IMG/VR virus record: IMGVR_UViG_3300035701_000016
Coordinates: 1-64,000 of that record
Direction: 5' to 3' (one strand)
Length of the DNA: 64,000 bases
From: a virus
Part shown: positions 14,305 through 22,721 of the stretch, one piece after another
Layout of the letters: every line of letters begins with the position of its first letter
Numbering within the stretch: position 1 is the first letter of the stretch
The notes under the pieces: model-generated
Database searches by the model: none
What the model saw: the letters and a program-made list of their open reading frames with translations, nothing else
Told to the model about the DNA's origin: nothing
Translations under genes and position numbers: made by a program

Positions 14305-14456
14305 TTGCCCTCCTTGCTAGGCGGGGCATTCGCATAAAGTGCTTTCTGTTGATCTTGTGCATCCTTACGAGTAGGATGAGTTCCATAAACTTTTCCGGTA
14401 TCTGGATTATAGACTATCCATTTTCCTGTTTTTAATTTCTTAATATTATATGGCAT
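14301..14456 (-). CDS. small basic hypothetical protein
   Basis: 51 residues from the ATG at 14456, preceded by GAGG at nine bases. The sequence PYNIKKLKTGKWIVYNPDTG and THPTRKDAQDQQKAL resembles short phage and plasmid proteins of a strand-strand-helix kind. Ends with an ATGA overlap to the exonuclease gene. Function unknown. Confidence 0.6.
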   Translation of the reverse strand: MPYNIKKLKTGKWIVYNPDTGKVYGTHPTRKDAQDQQKALYANAPPSKEGK

Positions 14457-14469
14457 GATAATATCCTCG

Positions 14470-14970
14470 CTATAGGAATGAAAAATTATGAGGTGTGAGG
14501 TCAACTGATCTTATCCATTCTCCGGTATTGCAAGAATATGCAATCATAGATCGGTATAATCCTGTACTGGTAGAAGCTTCATTTATAGAATTGAATATAT
14601 CTCCTGTAACATTATCTAACACTTTCTTTCTTTTTCCTCCGTTATGATGAATTTTTCCTCTGGCTCTTCCTTTACTAACCATATCCTGACCATTATCTTT
14701 TTGGGTTCCCGGAAATAGGTGATTGGGATTAACACAACAAGGATTATCACATTTGTGAAGAATACCTTTTCTTTCTGGTATAATTCCTACATATATTTGA
14801 TATGATATTCTATGAGCATAATCTCTATAACCTCTGAAGTAGAATTGACCATATCCTGCTCTAGTTCTGCCACCAGACCATTCCCAGCACTCATCGTCAT
14901 CTTTCCTCACAAATTTTTGCTCGAAATTCAAAACGTCAATAACTAAAATATCATACATTTTATTAGTCAT
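14470..14970 (-). CDS. HNH homing endonuclease with NUMOD1-like C-terminus
   Basis: 166 residues. CWEWSG, HKCDNPCCVNPNHLF and GTQKDNGQDM mark the HNH_3 core; KKVLDNVTGDIFNSINEAST begins the NUMOD1-like recognition module. It is closely related to the protein at 7995. Freestanding between small genes, with an ATGA-type overlap at its start. Confidence 0.85.
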   Translation of the reverse strand: MTNKMYDILVIDVLNFEQKFVRKDDDECWEWSGGRTRAGYGQFYFRGYRDYAHRISYQIYVGIIPERKGILHKCDNPCCVNPNHLFPGTQKDNGQDMVSKGRARGKIHHNGGKRKKVLDNVTGDIFNSINEASTSTGLYRSMIAYSCNTGEWIRSVDLTPHNFSFL

Positions 14971-15325
14971 TTCCTCCTTTATTCCCCATGTTTAGAGTTA
15001 TCATTGCCGAGAACTGTTCAGATGCAGATGAATTTTCATTGAAAGCTTTCATGACTATAGCCTGAAGATTTTCTACAGCCTCTGCTATATATTTCTGATC
15101 TGGCAATTCGGCTAGAAACAGGGCTTGAGCTATCATAGAGGCAATACCGATCATACAGATATTGCCATAGCAGTTGTCGGAAAGAAGTTGTACTCTCTCC
15201 AGAAGTATTTCTCTGGACTCAATAAATATATTCATGGATTTTACCATGTCTTCAGGAGATATTCCGAAGGAAGCTCCTGCATCTACCCATTCTTGCTCTA
15301 GATTCTTTCTTTCGAATTCGTTCAT
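14963..15325 (-). CDS. hypothetical helical protein
   Basis: 120 residues, nearly all predicted helix, with a hydrophobic middle (CMIGIASMIAQALFLAELP). The ribosome site AAGGAGTTAAA precedes the ATG. First gene after the tRNA. No family recognised. Confidence 0.6.
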   Translation of the reverse strand: MNEFERKNLEQEWVDAGASFGISPEDMVKSMNIFIESREILLERVQLLSDNCYGNICMIGIASMIAQALFLAELPDQKYIAEAVENLQAIVMKAFNENSSASEQFSAMITLNMGNKGGND

Positions 15326-15355
15326 TTTAACTCCTTACTAACAGATTTGTTACAG

Positions 15356-15429
15356 TGTCCCCGGTGAGACTCGAACTCACAACCTACAGATTAGAAGTCT
15401 GTTGATCTATCCAGTTGATCTACAAGGAC
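15356..15429 (-). tRNA. tRNA-Arg (anticodon TCT)
   Basis: The 74-base cloverleaf is complete: acceptor GTCCTTG with CGGGGAC and discriminator A; D stem GATC/GATC; anticodon stem ACAGA/TCTGT with 7-base loop CTTCTAA (anticodon TCT); T stem GTGAG/CTCAC with loop TTCGAGT. CCA is not encoded. It reads AGA, an arginine codon used often in this window, so it probably helps translation where the host has few such tRNAs. Confidence 0.93.
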
Positions 15430-15488
15430 AAACCGGTTACTACGCACTTGACAGCCTATGCACCGGAAACAGTCAGTTGGGCATTAAC

Positions 15489-16076
15489 CTAAGTATTACA
15501 CTTAGGATTTAACGAGTTAGGGCAGGCATCTGGAAACATCTGTATGTTGATAGAGTCCAGTATTTCCTGATTGAGATCATTGACATCAGTTATCGGTAGA
15601 TAGAGAAGACTAATAAGACCAGGATTCTTGGTGACGGCAGCAAGACCTACAACTATAATCTTGTATCCATTTCCCGGAGATTGTAGAACCTCCTTGAATC
15701 TTTCTGCCAATTCATTGCTTACTCTGAAGGCATAACCTGAGGATCCTTCCTTTAGCAAATGTCCAGTGGAATTGGCAAACATTACCGTCTTCTGCCCCTG
15801 TCCAGACTCCCAGAAATAAGCCCATCTTCCTAGTACTTCGCTGCGCATGGCAAAGTTACCAGGAACTCCCGTTCTTATGGCTTCAACTGCTTGCTCAATT
15901 TCTGCCTGAGATACTGCTCCTCTGGACTCCAGAAGTGGCTTGATTATAGGAGCACCAGCTCTTTCGACTTGAGTAAGCCCCTGCGAGCTTTCCTGAATGG
16001 CGGCACAACCTGTCGAAAGTAACAGGGTGATTAGCAGAGCTAATCTGAATACAAATGACACGTATTGCTGAATCAT
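15489..16076 (-). CDS. phage lipoprotein
   Basis: 195 residues from the ATG at 16076, preceded by GGGAG; the frame is open further 5' but overlaps the upstream gene. The N-terminus is a lipoprotein signal with lipobox LLSTGC (Cys about 24). The mature part is polar, with no enzyme motif seen. Phage lipoproteins often block superinfection or DNA entry, but nothing specific supports that here. It lies downstream of the promoter at 16351, two bases after the small gene at 16078. Confidence 0.7.
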   Translation of the reverse strand: MIQQYVSFVFRLALLITLLLSTGCAAIQESSQGLTQVERAGAPIIKPLLESRGAVSQAEIEQAVEAIRTGVPGNFAMRSEVLGRWAYFWESGQGQKTVMFANSTGHLLKEGSSGYAFRVSNELAERFKEVLQSPGNGYKIIVVGLAAVTKNPGLISLLYLPITDVNDLNQEILDSINIQMFPDACPNSLNPKCNT

Positions 16077-16077
16077 A

Positions 16078-16287
16078 TTAAGTCTCCCTTTTGTTGCTTG
16101 GAATTTTGAATACCCACCTTCGGAAATCATCAAGAGTTTCAAACCCATGTTGTTTTCCTTGGTATGATGCCACGAAATATCTTTTGCCGTCTTTTCCTGT
16201 AACTCGGACAGGGTTGAATAGAACTTCTATACTTTCACAATATCTTTCCAACTGACGTTTTCCCAACCTTTTCTTATGACTCTTCAT
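16078..16287 (-). CDS. small basic hypothetical protein
   Basis: 69 residues; the start codon follows a weak purine-rich site. Very basic N-terminus (KSHKKRLGKRQLERYC), then a beta-rich segment with a DFRRWVF end. First gene after the - strand promoter at 16351. Possibly nucleic-acid binding; unproven. Confidence 0.6.
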   Translation of the reverse strand: MKSHKKRLGKRQLERYCESIEVLFNPVRVTGKDGKRYFVASYQGKQHGFETLDDFRRWVFKIPSNKRET

Positions 16288-16350
16288 TATGTCTCCATAC
16301 CCTAGTCGTTTTTATCCGGTATTATTTCAAACCTGTTTGGCTACAATTTT

Positions 16351-16379
16351 AGTGTAGCACTAATGAAGGTATTTTGCAA
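16351..16379 (-). promoter_or_regulatory. sigma70-like promoter on the - strand
   Basis: Read on the - strand: TTGCAA, 17 bases, TACACT with extended TGC. The spacer ends TTCATTAGTGC, as in the + strand promoters. It reads toward the genes at 16287 and 16076. Confidence 0.8.
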
Positions 16380-16388
16380 TCATTTGAG

Positions 16389-16850
16389 TTAATCAATTTT
16401 TGGTCGGTTTACATCTGGTCTCTTATCTTTATTTCTCATCATGAAACCTAGATATGAACTGCTAACTCCATACTTCTTTCCCAAAGTATAGTAACTAATT
16501 CCTCCCCTAGAATATTCTTCAAGAATTTTCTCCAGCAAATCTTTGGATAAGGTAATAGATCTAAATTTTCTGCTCATGTCATCCATGTTATCCTGGTCAG
16601 TTCCCTTAAATAGATGATTGGGATTACAGCAAGAGTGATTATCACATTTGTGAAGAACGCATAGATTATCATCTATATCCTCTACATACCATTCATATAC
16701 TATTCTATTGCATCTAGCCATTTTCCCGTTAACTCTGAATAATCCGTATCCGTCGGTATTAGTTCCTAACCAGTTCCAACAATCATCAATTCCCCTAATA
16801 TCTACTTTTCTCCAGAATCTATCCAGATCATTCTGAGTCATGTCTATCAT
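16389..16850 (-). CDS. HNH homing endonuclease with HTH-like tail
   Basis: 153 residues. CWNWLGTN, HKCDNHSCCNPNHLF and GTDQDNMDDM give the HNH_3 core. The C-terminal 50 residues (LEKILEEYSRGGISYYTLGK plus a YLGF end) look like a helix-turn-helix rather than the NUMOD1 module of its relatives. Freestanding, directly downstream of the primase gene. Confidence 0.85.
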   Translation of the reverse strand: MIDMTQNDLDRFWRKVDIRGIDDCWNWLGTNTDGYGLFRVNGKMARCNRIVYEWYVEDIDDNLCVLHKCDNHSCCNPNHLFKGTDQDNMDDMSRKFRSITLSKDLLEKILEEYSRGGISYYTLGKKYGVSSSYLGFMMRNKDKRPDVNRPKID

Positions 16851-16860
16851 ATCTAATCTC

Positions 16861-19350
16861 CTACATGCGTACTCTGAATCTAATTTTAGTCATATCTTTT
16901 CCAGTGCTGGCAGAGAACTTCTCATCGAATTCAGCGTTAAAATCCTGCTCGAGACGAGATCTGAGAGTAGATAGATGTCTACCGAGAGCAACTGCATTTC
17001 TCCATTTAAAGTCATTTCTTTGTGCAGATGCTATGCCTTGCAAGTATTGATATAATTCTTGATATGTATGCCATTGTTCTGCCTCATCTGGTCTTATTGA
17101 TATCCATTCCTCAAGAAAAGTTATTGCCTGAGAAGATTCCTTCAGCTGTCTTAGCTGAGCATCCACCATGCTAAGAAGTCCAAGATTTAGTTTCTCTCCA
17201 TCTACTGCGGTAGATGTTCTTATTCTGGCGCAGAATACATTAAAGTCAACCAACCTACTCTTGGTGGGAGGAAGAACTACTCTATTTTTCTTCAGATTAA
17301 CAATTACATCATTCAGTTTACGCATGATATCCGCCCAGATAGCCGGACCGAATTCTCGTATCTTTCTCTGTATGATATGTTCGGCTATGGGATTTTGTAG
17401 CTGTGCCATTTCAAGAACCAACAATCTGGAGAACAAAGTTTCATCACTGAATGGCATATTGACTGCGGTACATGCCACAAAACATCTAGGAATGATTGTG
17501 TGTTTGGCATTAGTCTTATATAGTTCTCTCAGCTCTATATTATTTCCCGTGGCTAGTTTATTAAGAATATCTACCATCCACCAGGACCCTGACTTCTCAA
17601 GATTGTCCAATACTAACAGTCTGTGAGATGCTATGCTGGCTCTGAAAGCATCCTGCTTATCGGTAGGAATACCCAATACATCGGCGTCGGGATTTTCAAA
17701 TATTCTAAGAACTCTTCGTATAGCTGTAGTCTTTCCGCTACCGGCAGCTCCTAACATGCTGAGAATAGGTTTCGTTGGCATCAATTCCTGGAAGAAGAAT
17801 GCTAGAAGCCATGCCTTCAATAACTCACGTTGCTCCTCAGGCTGAGACGGGGCTTCTATAGAGGATGTAAATGACAGATCATTAACTAGATAATCCCACG
17901 CATCTATACGAGGAGCTGTAAAATCTGGAACCATATACTTGCCATTTTCATTGGTTATGAACATATAACCACATTCACCGTTATGACTTATTTCTACCTC
18001 ATCTCCATCTAAAATATATACCTCAGGTCCTCCAAGATTTATGAATAATTTTGCACTCTCATCACTCCAGTAGGATCTATTCTGAACAGGAATTATGGGA
18101 GCTTCTCTGACTATTCTTAATCTCAATTCAGTAGTTACCAGTCTACTAAAACTATCGCACGGATTCATACCGAACATGCCGTTTAGAATAGATTTCCAGA
18201 ACTCTGTTCCTTCCTGAGTTACGGTAAAATCCTTAGAATTATACCAGTAAGCATCATTGAAGTCAGTCTGAAATAGTTTACTACCCTCATCATTAAGAAT
18301 ACTCCATATCGTATTGCTGGCTAATCTGGCATTATCCAGCGGAGACTTTCCTGACGTATATCTAATCTCATCTATTTGTGCTACCGTATCTGGAGTTCTC
18401 ATGCTGGAGGCTAACTCGGTTAATCTCTGCATGGCACTTACGGGAAGCATTTCTCCTAGACCCTGTCTACCTCTTACACTTTTTCCTTCGCTCAATTTCT
18501 GAAACGTAGAATTTACTGTTTCATCCCTATTGTAGGGATCATCATCTCCAGCGGCTACCACAATCTTAGCAACGAGTTCTCTTACAGCATCTACACCCCA
18601 TCCCTCGTGAGCAAGAAAACCGCTGAGAAACAATGCCATCTCATGGCGATTTCCTGATTTCCAGAATGGAGTAAGTAGCTGAATTAGTTGATCTGCTGCG
18701 GTAGGACCGGCTTCCGATACTACGGTAAGAGAATCCAAGGATGCACGAGACTGAAGAGATAATATGGGATCAAATTCAGGACCCTCTTCCCAACCATTGA
18801 AGGGATCTACGAACTTAGATCTTCTCTCAGTTCTAGCATGTATGCCCAGAGGAATCTTTAGAAGACTTCCCTTAGGACGAGCTTTGGATAGTTTGTCCTG
18901 TTTAGGAAAACATTCCACATGAGAGTCACCGATAGAAGAGTGACCCTCACGTTCTCGTATAGCATCAACTATCTTCTTAGCTTTGAAAGCTGGAACAGGT
19001 ATATCAAGAAATACCAGAACGTGATATCCTTTTCCTCCAGAGAATTCTACAGAATAAGGAACACGATCCAAATGCTTTATAATTGATAGAACTATGGCTC
19101 TTGCAACAGTTATATCTGTGCTATCTACATCCCAACCTATCCATTTTACTGCATCAGATCCCATCAGTAACTGGTAGGATCCTAGAATTATATTTCCCTC
19201 AAGATGATTATGTATGTCGTTTAGACTTAACGACACCTCAATGGGAGAGTAGTAAATATCTTTCTCATGCCTGTTGCATCGTGCATGATAAGGATTTCCT
19301 CCGAATATCTCGAGAAGTAACTCTTCAACCTTCTGTGTGTTGGTTATCAT
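16861..19350 (-). CDS. primase-helicase (AEP primase fused to a D5-like P-loop ATPase)
   Basis: 829 residues from the ATG at 19350 (AGAGGATCC upstream); a start five codons earlier is possible. The N-terminal archaeo-eukaryotic primase shows D-x-D in GWDVDS (Asp74, Asp76) and SGGKGYH (104-110). A long linker domain follows. The C-terminal ATPase has Walker A GAAGSGKTT (534-542) and Walker B LLVLDNLE (578-585), as in D5/superfamily 3 replicative helicases. The C-terminus is helical and basic. It unwinds DNA and lays down primers at the fork, working with the polymerase encoded next to it. Overlaps a zinc-ribbon gene at its 5' end. Confidence 0.88.
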   Translation of the reverse strand: MITNTQKVEELLLEIFGGNPYHARCNRHEKDIYYSPIEVSLSLNDIHNHLEGNIILGSYQLLMGSDAVKWIGWDVDSTDITVARAIVLSIIKHLDRVPYSVEFSGGKGYHVLVFLDIPVPAFKAKKIVDAIREREGHSSIGDSHVECFPKQDKLSKARPKGSLLKIPLGIHARTERRSKFVDPFNGWEEGPEFDPILSLQSRASLDSLTVVSEAGPTAADQLIQLLTPFWKSGNRHEMALFLSGFLAHEGWGVDAVRELVAKIVVAAGDDDPYNRDETVNSTFQKLSEGKSVRGRQGLGEMLPVSAMQRLTELASSMRTPDTVAQIDEIRYTSGKSPLDNARLASNTIWSILNDEGSKLFQTDFNDAYWYNSKDFTVTQEGTEFWKSILNGMFGMNPCDSFSRLVTTELRLRIVREAPIIPVQNRSYWSDESAKLFINLGGPEVYILDGDEVEISHNGECGYMFITNENGKYMVPDFTAPRIDAWDYLVNDLSFTSSIEAPSQPEEQRELLKAWLLAFFFQELMPTKPILSMLGAAGSGKTTAIRRVLRIFENPDADVLGIPTDKQDAFRASIASHRLLVLDNLEKSGSWWMVDILNKLATGNNIELRELYKTNAKHTIIPRCFVACTAVNMPFSDETLFSRLLVLEMAQLQNPIAEHIIQRKIREFGPAIWADIMRKLNDVIVNLKKNRVVLPPTKSRLVDFNVFCARIRTSTAVDGEKLNLGLLSMVDAQLRQLKESSQAITFLEEWISIRPDEAEQWHTYQELYQYLQGIASAQRNDFKWRNAVALGRHLSTLRSRLEQDFNAEFDEKFSASTGKDMTKIRFRVRM

Positions 19351-19507
19351 CAGGATCCTCTGCAATCCAGAAAAGAAAAGATGTTGGCATTTTCTCGAAA
19401 TACTCCCCGAGAGATATTATCTGCCCCTCCATCCCACAATAGGGGCATCGGTCATCGGTAGGAATAGTAACAAAGATGGAGAAACAGAAGGTGCAGATTA
19501 CCATCAT
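19325..19507 (-). CDS. small zinc-ribbon protein
   Basis: 60 residues with C-x2-C (CTFC) and C-x2-C (CPYC) pairs about 16 residues apart, a zinc ribbon. It overlaps the polymerase stop at its start and the primase start at its end, so it is tightly coupled to both. It could be a replication accessory factor; otherwise unknown. Confidence 0.6.
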   Translation of the reverse strand: MMVICTFCFSIFVTIPTDDRCPYCGMEGQIISLGEYFEKMPTSFLFWIAEDPDDNQHTEG

Positions 19508-20142
19508 TCCTCCGAGTCTTCGTCGTCTATATCCTCAAATTCTGCATCTATGATATCATCTTTTTCTTCTGGCTCTTTCAGCCCTGCCTGTTCATCATGA
19601 ATGAATGCTTGGAGAGGAATCTCTTTATCCTCCAGCAATGACTCTTTTGGAATCTTAAACATTTCTCCGTAGGAAGGTCCAACCTTGGCATCAGTAGCGA
19701 ACGGTATACCCACCAGATCAGGAACCTGCATAATGGTAGATATATTCTTCGCATTGTAGATTATCTTATCCCAAGGAATTTCGGTAATAGTTTCGTCGTG
19801 TACAAGACTGACAAGAGATGATCCTGGACTGTTCCCTATAATCCAATCAGTAACTCGTATAGCCGCAATTGACAGAAGGTCTGCACAACCTCCCTGAATG
19901 AGAGCGTTACAACCCTTGTAGCAATCTATAGGATTATCCTCTCTCCATATACGACCACTCCAGTATTTGACATATCCATCCATCTTGCAAGAATTTATGA
20001 CCTCTGACATCCAGGGCTTTATTCTAGGAAACTGCGCCCAATATTGATCAGTTACCCTTGAAGCCTGCATTCTGTTCATATTCAATTTGTACATTAAACT
20101 ACCGATTGTCATTCCATATATTAGCATGTTGTTCACATCTTT
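19504..20142 (-). CDS. DNA polymerase family A, exon 2 (palm and fingers end)
   Basis: The second exon begins with AAA-GAT-GTG (KDV) at 20142 and codes for 212 residues. It starts in the middle of polymerase motif B and continues NNMLIYGMTIGSL; ALIQGGCADLLSIA and motif C LVSLVHDETI supply the second catalytic Asp. The C-terminus is very acidic (DAEFEDIDDEDSEE), an uncommon extension that could bind a partner. Read alone from the GTG at 20136 it would lack the conserved Lys of motif B; joining to exon 1 at 20894 restores it. The full product is about 674 residues. Confidence 0.88.
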   Translation of the reverse strand, partial: KDVNNMLIYGMTIGSLMYKLNMNRMQASRVTDQYWAQFPRIKPWMSEVINSCKMDGYVKYWSGRIWREDNPIDCYKGCNALIQGGCADLLSIAAIRVTDWIIGNSPGSSLVSLVHDETITEIPWDKIIYNAKNISTIMQVPDLVGIPFATDAKVGPSYGEMFKIPKESLLEDKEIPLQAFIHDEQAGLKEPEEKDDIIDAEFEDIDDEDSEE

Positions 20143-20893
20143 CGATGTGCATGGACTATACCTTCAATTTGGTAAATCTTCCACTAGAGTCTACGCAACT
20201 GTGATTAAGTTGATGACAACTTTTGCACAAGAGAGTAAGATTGGAGACGTCGTTATTTGCATGATCTCCATCCTCATGATGAACACACCATAAGTTAGTC
20301 ATCTCAGGATCTGCAATTATTTCAGTCAAATCCTTTCCACAATATTCGCAGTTGAACTTTTCCATGGAAGACAACTTTATTTCGCGGAACTTTGTTACTC
20401 CGCCTTTCCAGTTGTTGTTGAGTTCTCCTGACTGATATCTACCAGTCATTCCTGTATAGGAAGAATCCGTAATATATCGTGGAAGACTACAAGTTTTACA
20501 GATAACTTGCCAATATCTTACTGGTTTGAATTCATTTCCGCATCTTGAGCAAATAGCTGACTCGGGAGCTTTCTGATGGACTACTCTGCAGTTAGGACAA
20601 TTTTTCACAGTTTGATAAGAAGGTACGAACATCTTGCCACATTTTCTGCATGATATTTCAGGGAATTTTCCATCAGAATCTAGTTTCATAACTTACCTCA
20701 TGCTCGCTTGGTTATACCGATTGGTATCCCAGACCGTAACCGTTCTGGTTACGCTGTGAGTCTCTGAACCATTTATTCTCATTCCTGAGAATTCTGGCTG
20801 CTGATTGCCATGCGACTTGTCGTTTAGGTTTCCAGCAATTGAGCGAGTTTTATTTTGGCCTGACTTTACAGGTTGACCAAAGCTTATCGTTTT
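20143..20893 (-). mobile_element. group I intron in the DNA polymerase gene
   Basis: 751 bases. Conserved elements in order on the - strand: P-like CAATTGCTGGAAACC (about 20827-20841), Q-like AATCAGCAGCC (20796-20806), R-like GGTTCAGAGACTCAC (20756-20770) and S-like GGTATAGTCCATGC (about 20149-20162); GACT and AGTC pair as P7. A P9-like stem CACATC-GAAA-GATGTG spans the 3' junction. The 5' site follows TGGTCT with P1 CTAAA/TTTGG and a U-G pair; the 3' end is G before AAAGAT. CTTT of the guide can pair with AAAG of exon 2 (P10). The endonuclease gene lies between R and S, in P8. Confidence 0.88.
20156..20689 (-). CDS. intron-encoded HNH homing endonuclease
   Basis: 177 residues; GAGGTAAG precedes the ATG. 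Two N-terminal zinc ribbons (CRKCGK with CPNC, and CSRCGN with CKTC) lead to an HNH core, CEYCGKDL then CVHHEDGDHANNDVSNLTLL and CKSCHQLNH. This architecture suits a homing enzyme that cuts intron-less polymerase alleles. Its stop codon lies in the intron S element. The HNH domain differs from the freestanding HNH_3 proteins of this phage, so the intron arrived independently. Confidence 0.88.
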   Translation of the reverse strand: MKLDSDGKFPEISCRKCGKMFVPSYQTVKNCPNCRVVHQKAPESAICSRCGNEFKPVRYWQVICKTCSLPRYITDSSYTGMTGRYQSGELNNNWKGGVTKFREIKLSSMEKFNCEYCGKDLTEIIADPEMTNLWCVHHEDGDHANNDVSNLTLLCKSCHQLNHSCVDSSGRFTKLKV

Positions 20894-22279
20894 AGACCAC
20901 TCTCTGTGAACTTGATTCATGTCATAACCACAATCACCCCAGACCTTCAATGCAATTTCCAGATGGACATCTTTACCTGCCAACAAAGCATCCAACATGA
21001 AGGGATCTCTGGATAGAACTCCAAACATTCTCATTTCCATCTGCTTGTAATCTATGCTTAGGAATAGCATACCCTTTCTTGGGATGATAGCCTTTCTCAT
21101 GTTATACTCATCGGTTCTTTTCACCGAGCCGGTATATACTGATTGAGTAAACCTACCGCGAACATTAGAGGCTACATTCTGCAGATTTGGTTTGGAGGAA
21201 CTTAGTCTACCGGTTCTTGTACCGGTGATATTGAAGCTGGTATGCAATACTTCATCGTCATCTATCTGATCTAACCATTTGAGATAATTACGTCTCAACT
21301 TATCCGCTTCTCTTAGTGCAGATATCAATTCACCAAGGGGATGATGGATTTTTTCGGTGAGAATAAATGTAGCTGTGCAAGTTGACTTATACTTGCCAGC
21401 ATCAGCAAATCTTGATCTATCCACACCATCTGCATCAGCAAATGGATTCTTGGGTTTGGGAATTCCTAGACCTGCATAGATTGCGTTACTAAGTTGCTGA
21501 GGACTACGCCAGTTGAACTCGTTACCGCACGAATCCCATAGGGTTTCCTCCATGGTTTGAATATGTTCATGCAATCTGTGCTCAGCCCAATCTGTAAAAT
21601 CTACGTCGAGACTAACTCCATGTTCCTCTGCATCGTACAGAGTTTTTATGTAGTTCATATCCTTCCAGAATAAATCTTCCAAACCTATTTTGCATAAGGT
21701 GGGAAAAAGTTTTTCGGCAAGTTGATAGGTGACCATACAGTCATTGGCGCAGTACGCACTTACTAGATGAAGAGGCCAGTCCCATATTTTGGTTCTTGCA
21801 GGTCCTTGATCAACAAAAGATCTCTTGGATGACGATCCCAGAAATCTTGTTTCAGCATCTTTCAGATTCTTCTTATATCTACTGTCTAACAGATGGATCA
21901 TAACGGTAGTATCCATTATAGTCCAGCCACCCGCACGAGGATCCATCTTCATGAAGTGAAGATCGAATTTGGAATTGTGCATGAGTATGGTGGTATCAGA
22001 TGATAGACTGTTTACTGCATTGATTACATCTATTCTGTCTTTGTCATCAAGAGTGGGAATATATCCTATCTTACCGTTGGATTTGCAGAAGAATCCAACT
22101 CCTATGATGTGATTTTGCCACGGATTGAGTCCCGTGGTTTCCGTATCCAGTGCAACCATTCTACCCTCACAGGACATCAAATCCTGGATGGTAGCAATAT
22201 AATTATGATCTACGCTTAGAACAGGATAATCGTCATCCTGTATTCGAGCCAGCTGAGTTATCGGGACAATTTCGTCCAT
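20894..22279 (-). CDS. DNA polymerase family A, exon 1 (exonuclease and N-terminal polymerase)
   Basis: 462 codons from the ATG at 22279, with GGAGG upstream. The proofreading domain has ExoI ALDTETTG (Asp45, Glu47), ExoII HNSKFDLHFM and ExoIII YCANDCMVTYQL. The polymerase domain starts about residue 220: TGTRTGRLSSSKPNLQN, motif A LSIDYKQMEMR with the first catalytic Asp, and HREWS, the opening of motif B. The exon ends after TGG-TCT; without splicing, translation runs 67 codons into the intron and stops at 20693. It would be the replicative polymerase. Confidence 0.88.
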
Positions 22280-22721
22280 CTGTAGTTTCCTCCACATGAG
22301 TTATTATGACATCCACCTGAACTAATTTTGTTTCATGAAGTTCTATCTCACGACCACAATTTTCACAGGTGAATTGATGAAGTTTTCCTCCGCATATTAT
22401 ATGCTCGGAATCGCAATACCTACATTTCAAAACAATCATTATTTCGTCATCCTTTCTTAATCTGACATTATTCTTCAGCAGATTGTAGCTCATTTGCAAC
22501 ATTTTGACGGTCCATCCTAACTCATAATTTTCACGAGTATAGTCAGACAGTGCTTCTCTAACATTACCTATGGCGGATTCCAATTCTTTTATTTCCGTTT
22601 CTTTTCTATCAACCATATATATCAGATCTTGATAGGATTTTATAGCAGACTCAGGAATTTCTCTTCCGTCTGCCATCAATGCACAAGTATCGTGTATTGC
22701 TTCCTTCAGGTTTTCTTTCAT
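22233..22721 (-). CDS. coiled-coil protein with zinc ribbon
   Basis: 162 residues. The first 95 are helical with heptads (YMVDRKETEIKELESAIGNV). A zinc ribbon CRYC...CENC follows (about 99-121). Its stop overlaps the polymerase start and its start overlaps the ThyX stop, so it belongs to the replication operon. Role unknown; DNA binding is plausible. Confidence 0.6.
   Translation of the reverse strand: MKENLKEAIHDTCALMADGREIPESAIKSYQDLIYMVDRKETEIKELESAIGNVREALSDYTRENYELGWTVKMLQMSYNLLKNNVRLRKDDEIMIVLKCRYCDSEHIICGGKLHQFTCENCGREIELHETKLVQVDVIITHVEETTDGRNCPDNSAGSNTG

Noticed and set aside
20136-20138. Independent translation of the polymerase C-terminal half from GTG at 20134-20136.
   Set aside because: No ribosome site precedes it, and it would lack the conserved Lys of motif B that splicing restores.
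19504-22279. An intein, or two separately encoded polymerase subunits.
   Set aside because: The first frame ends in a stop inside the insert, no intein splice motifs occur, and group I elements with a consistent P1, P10 and terminal G are present.
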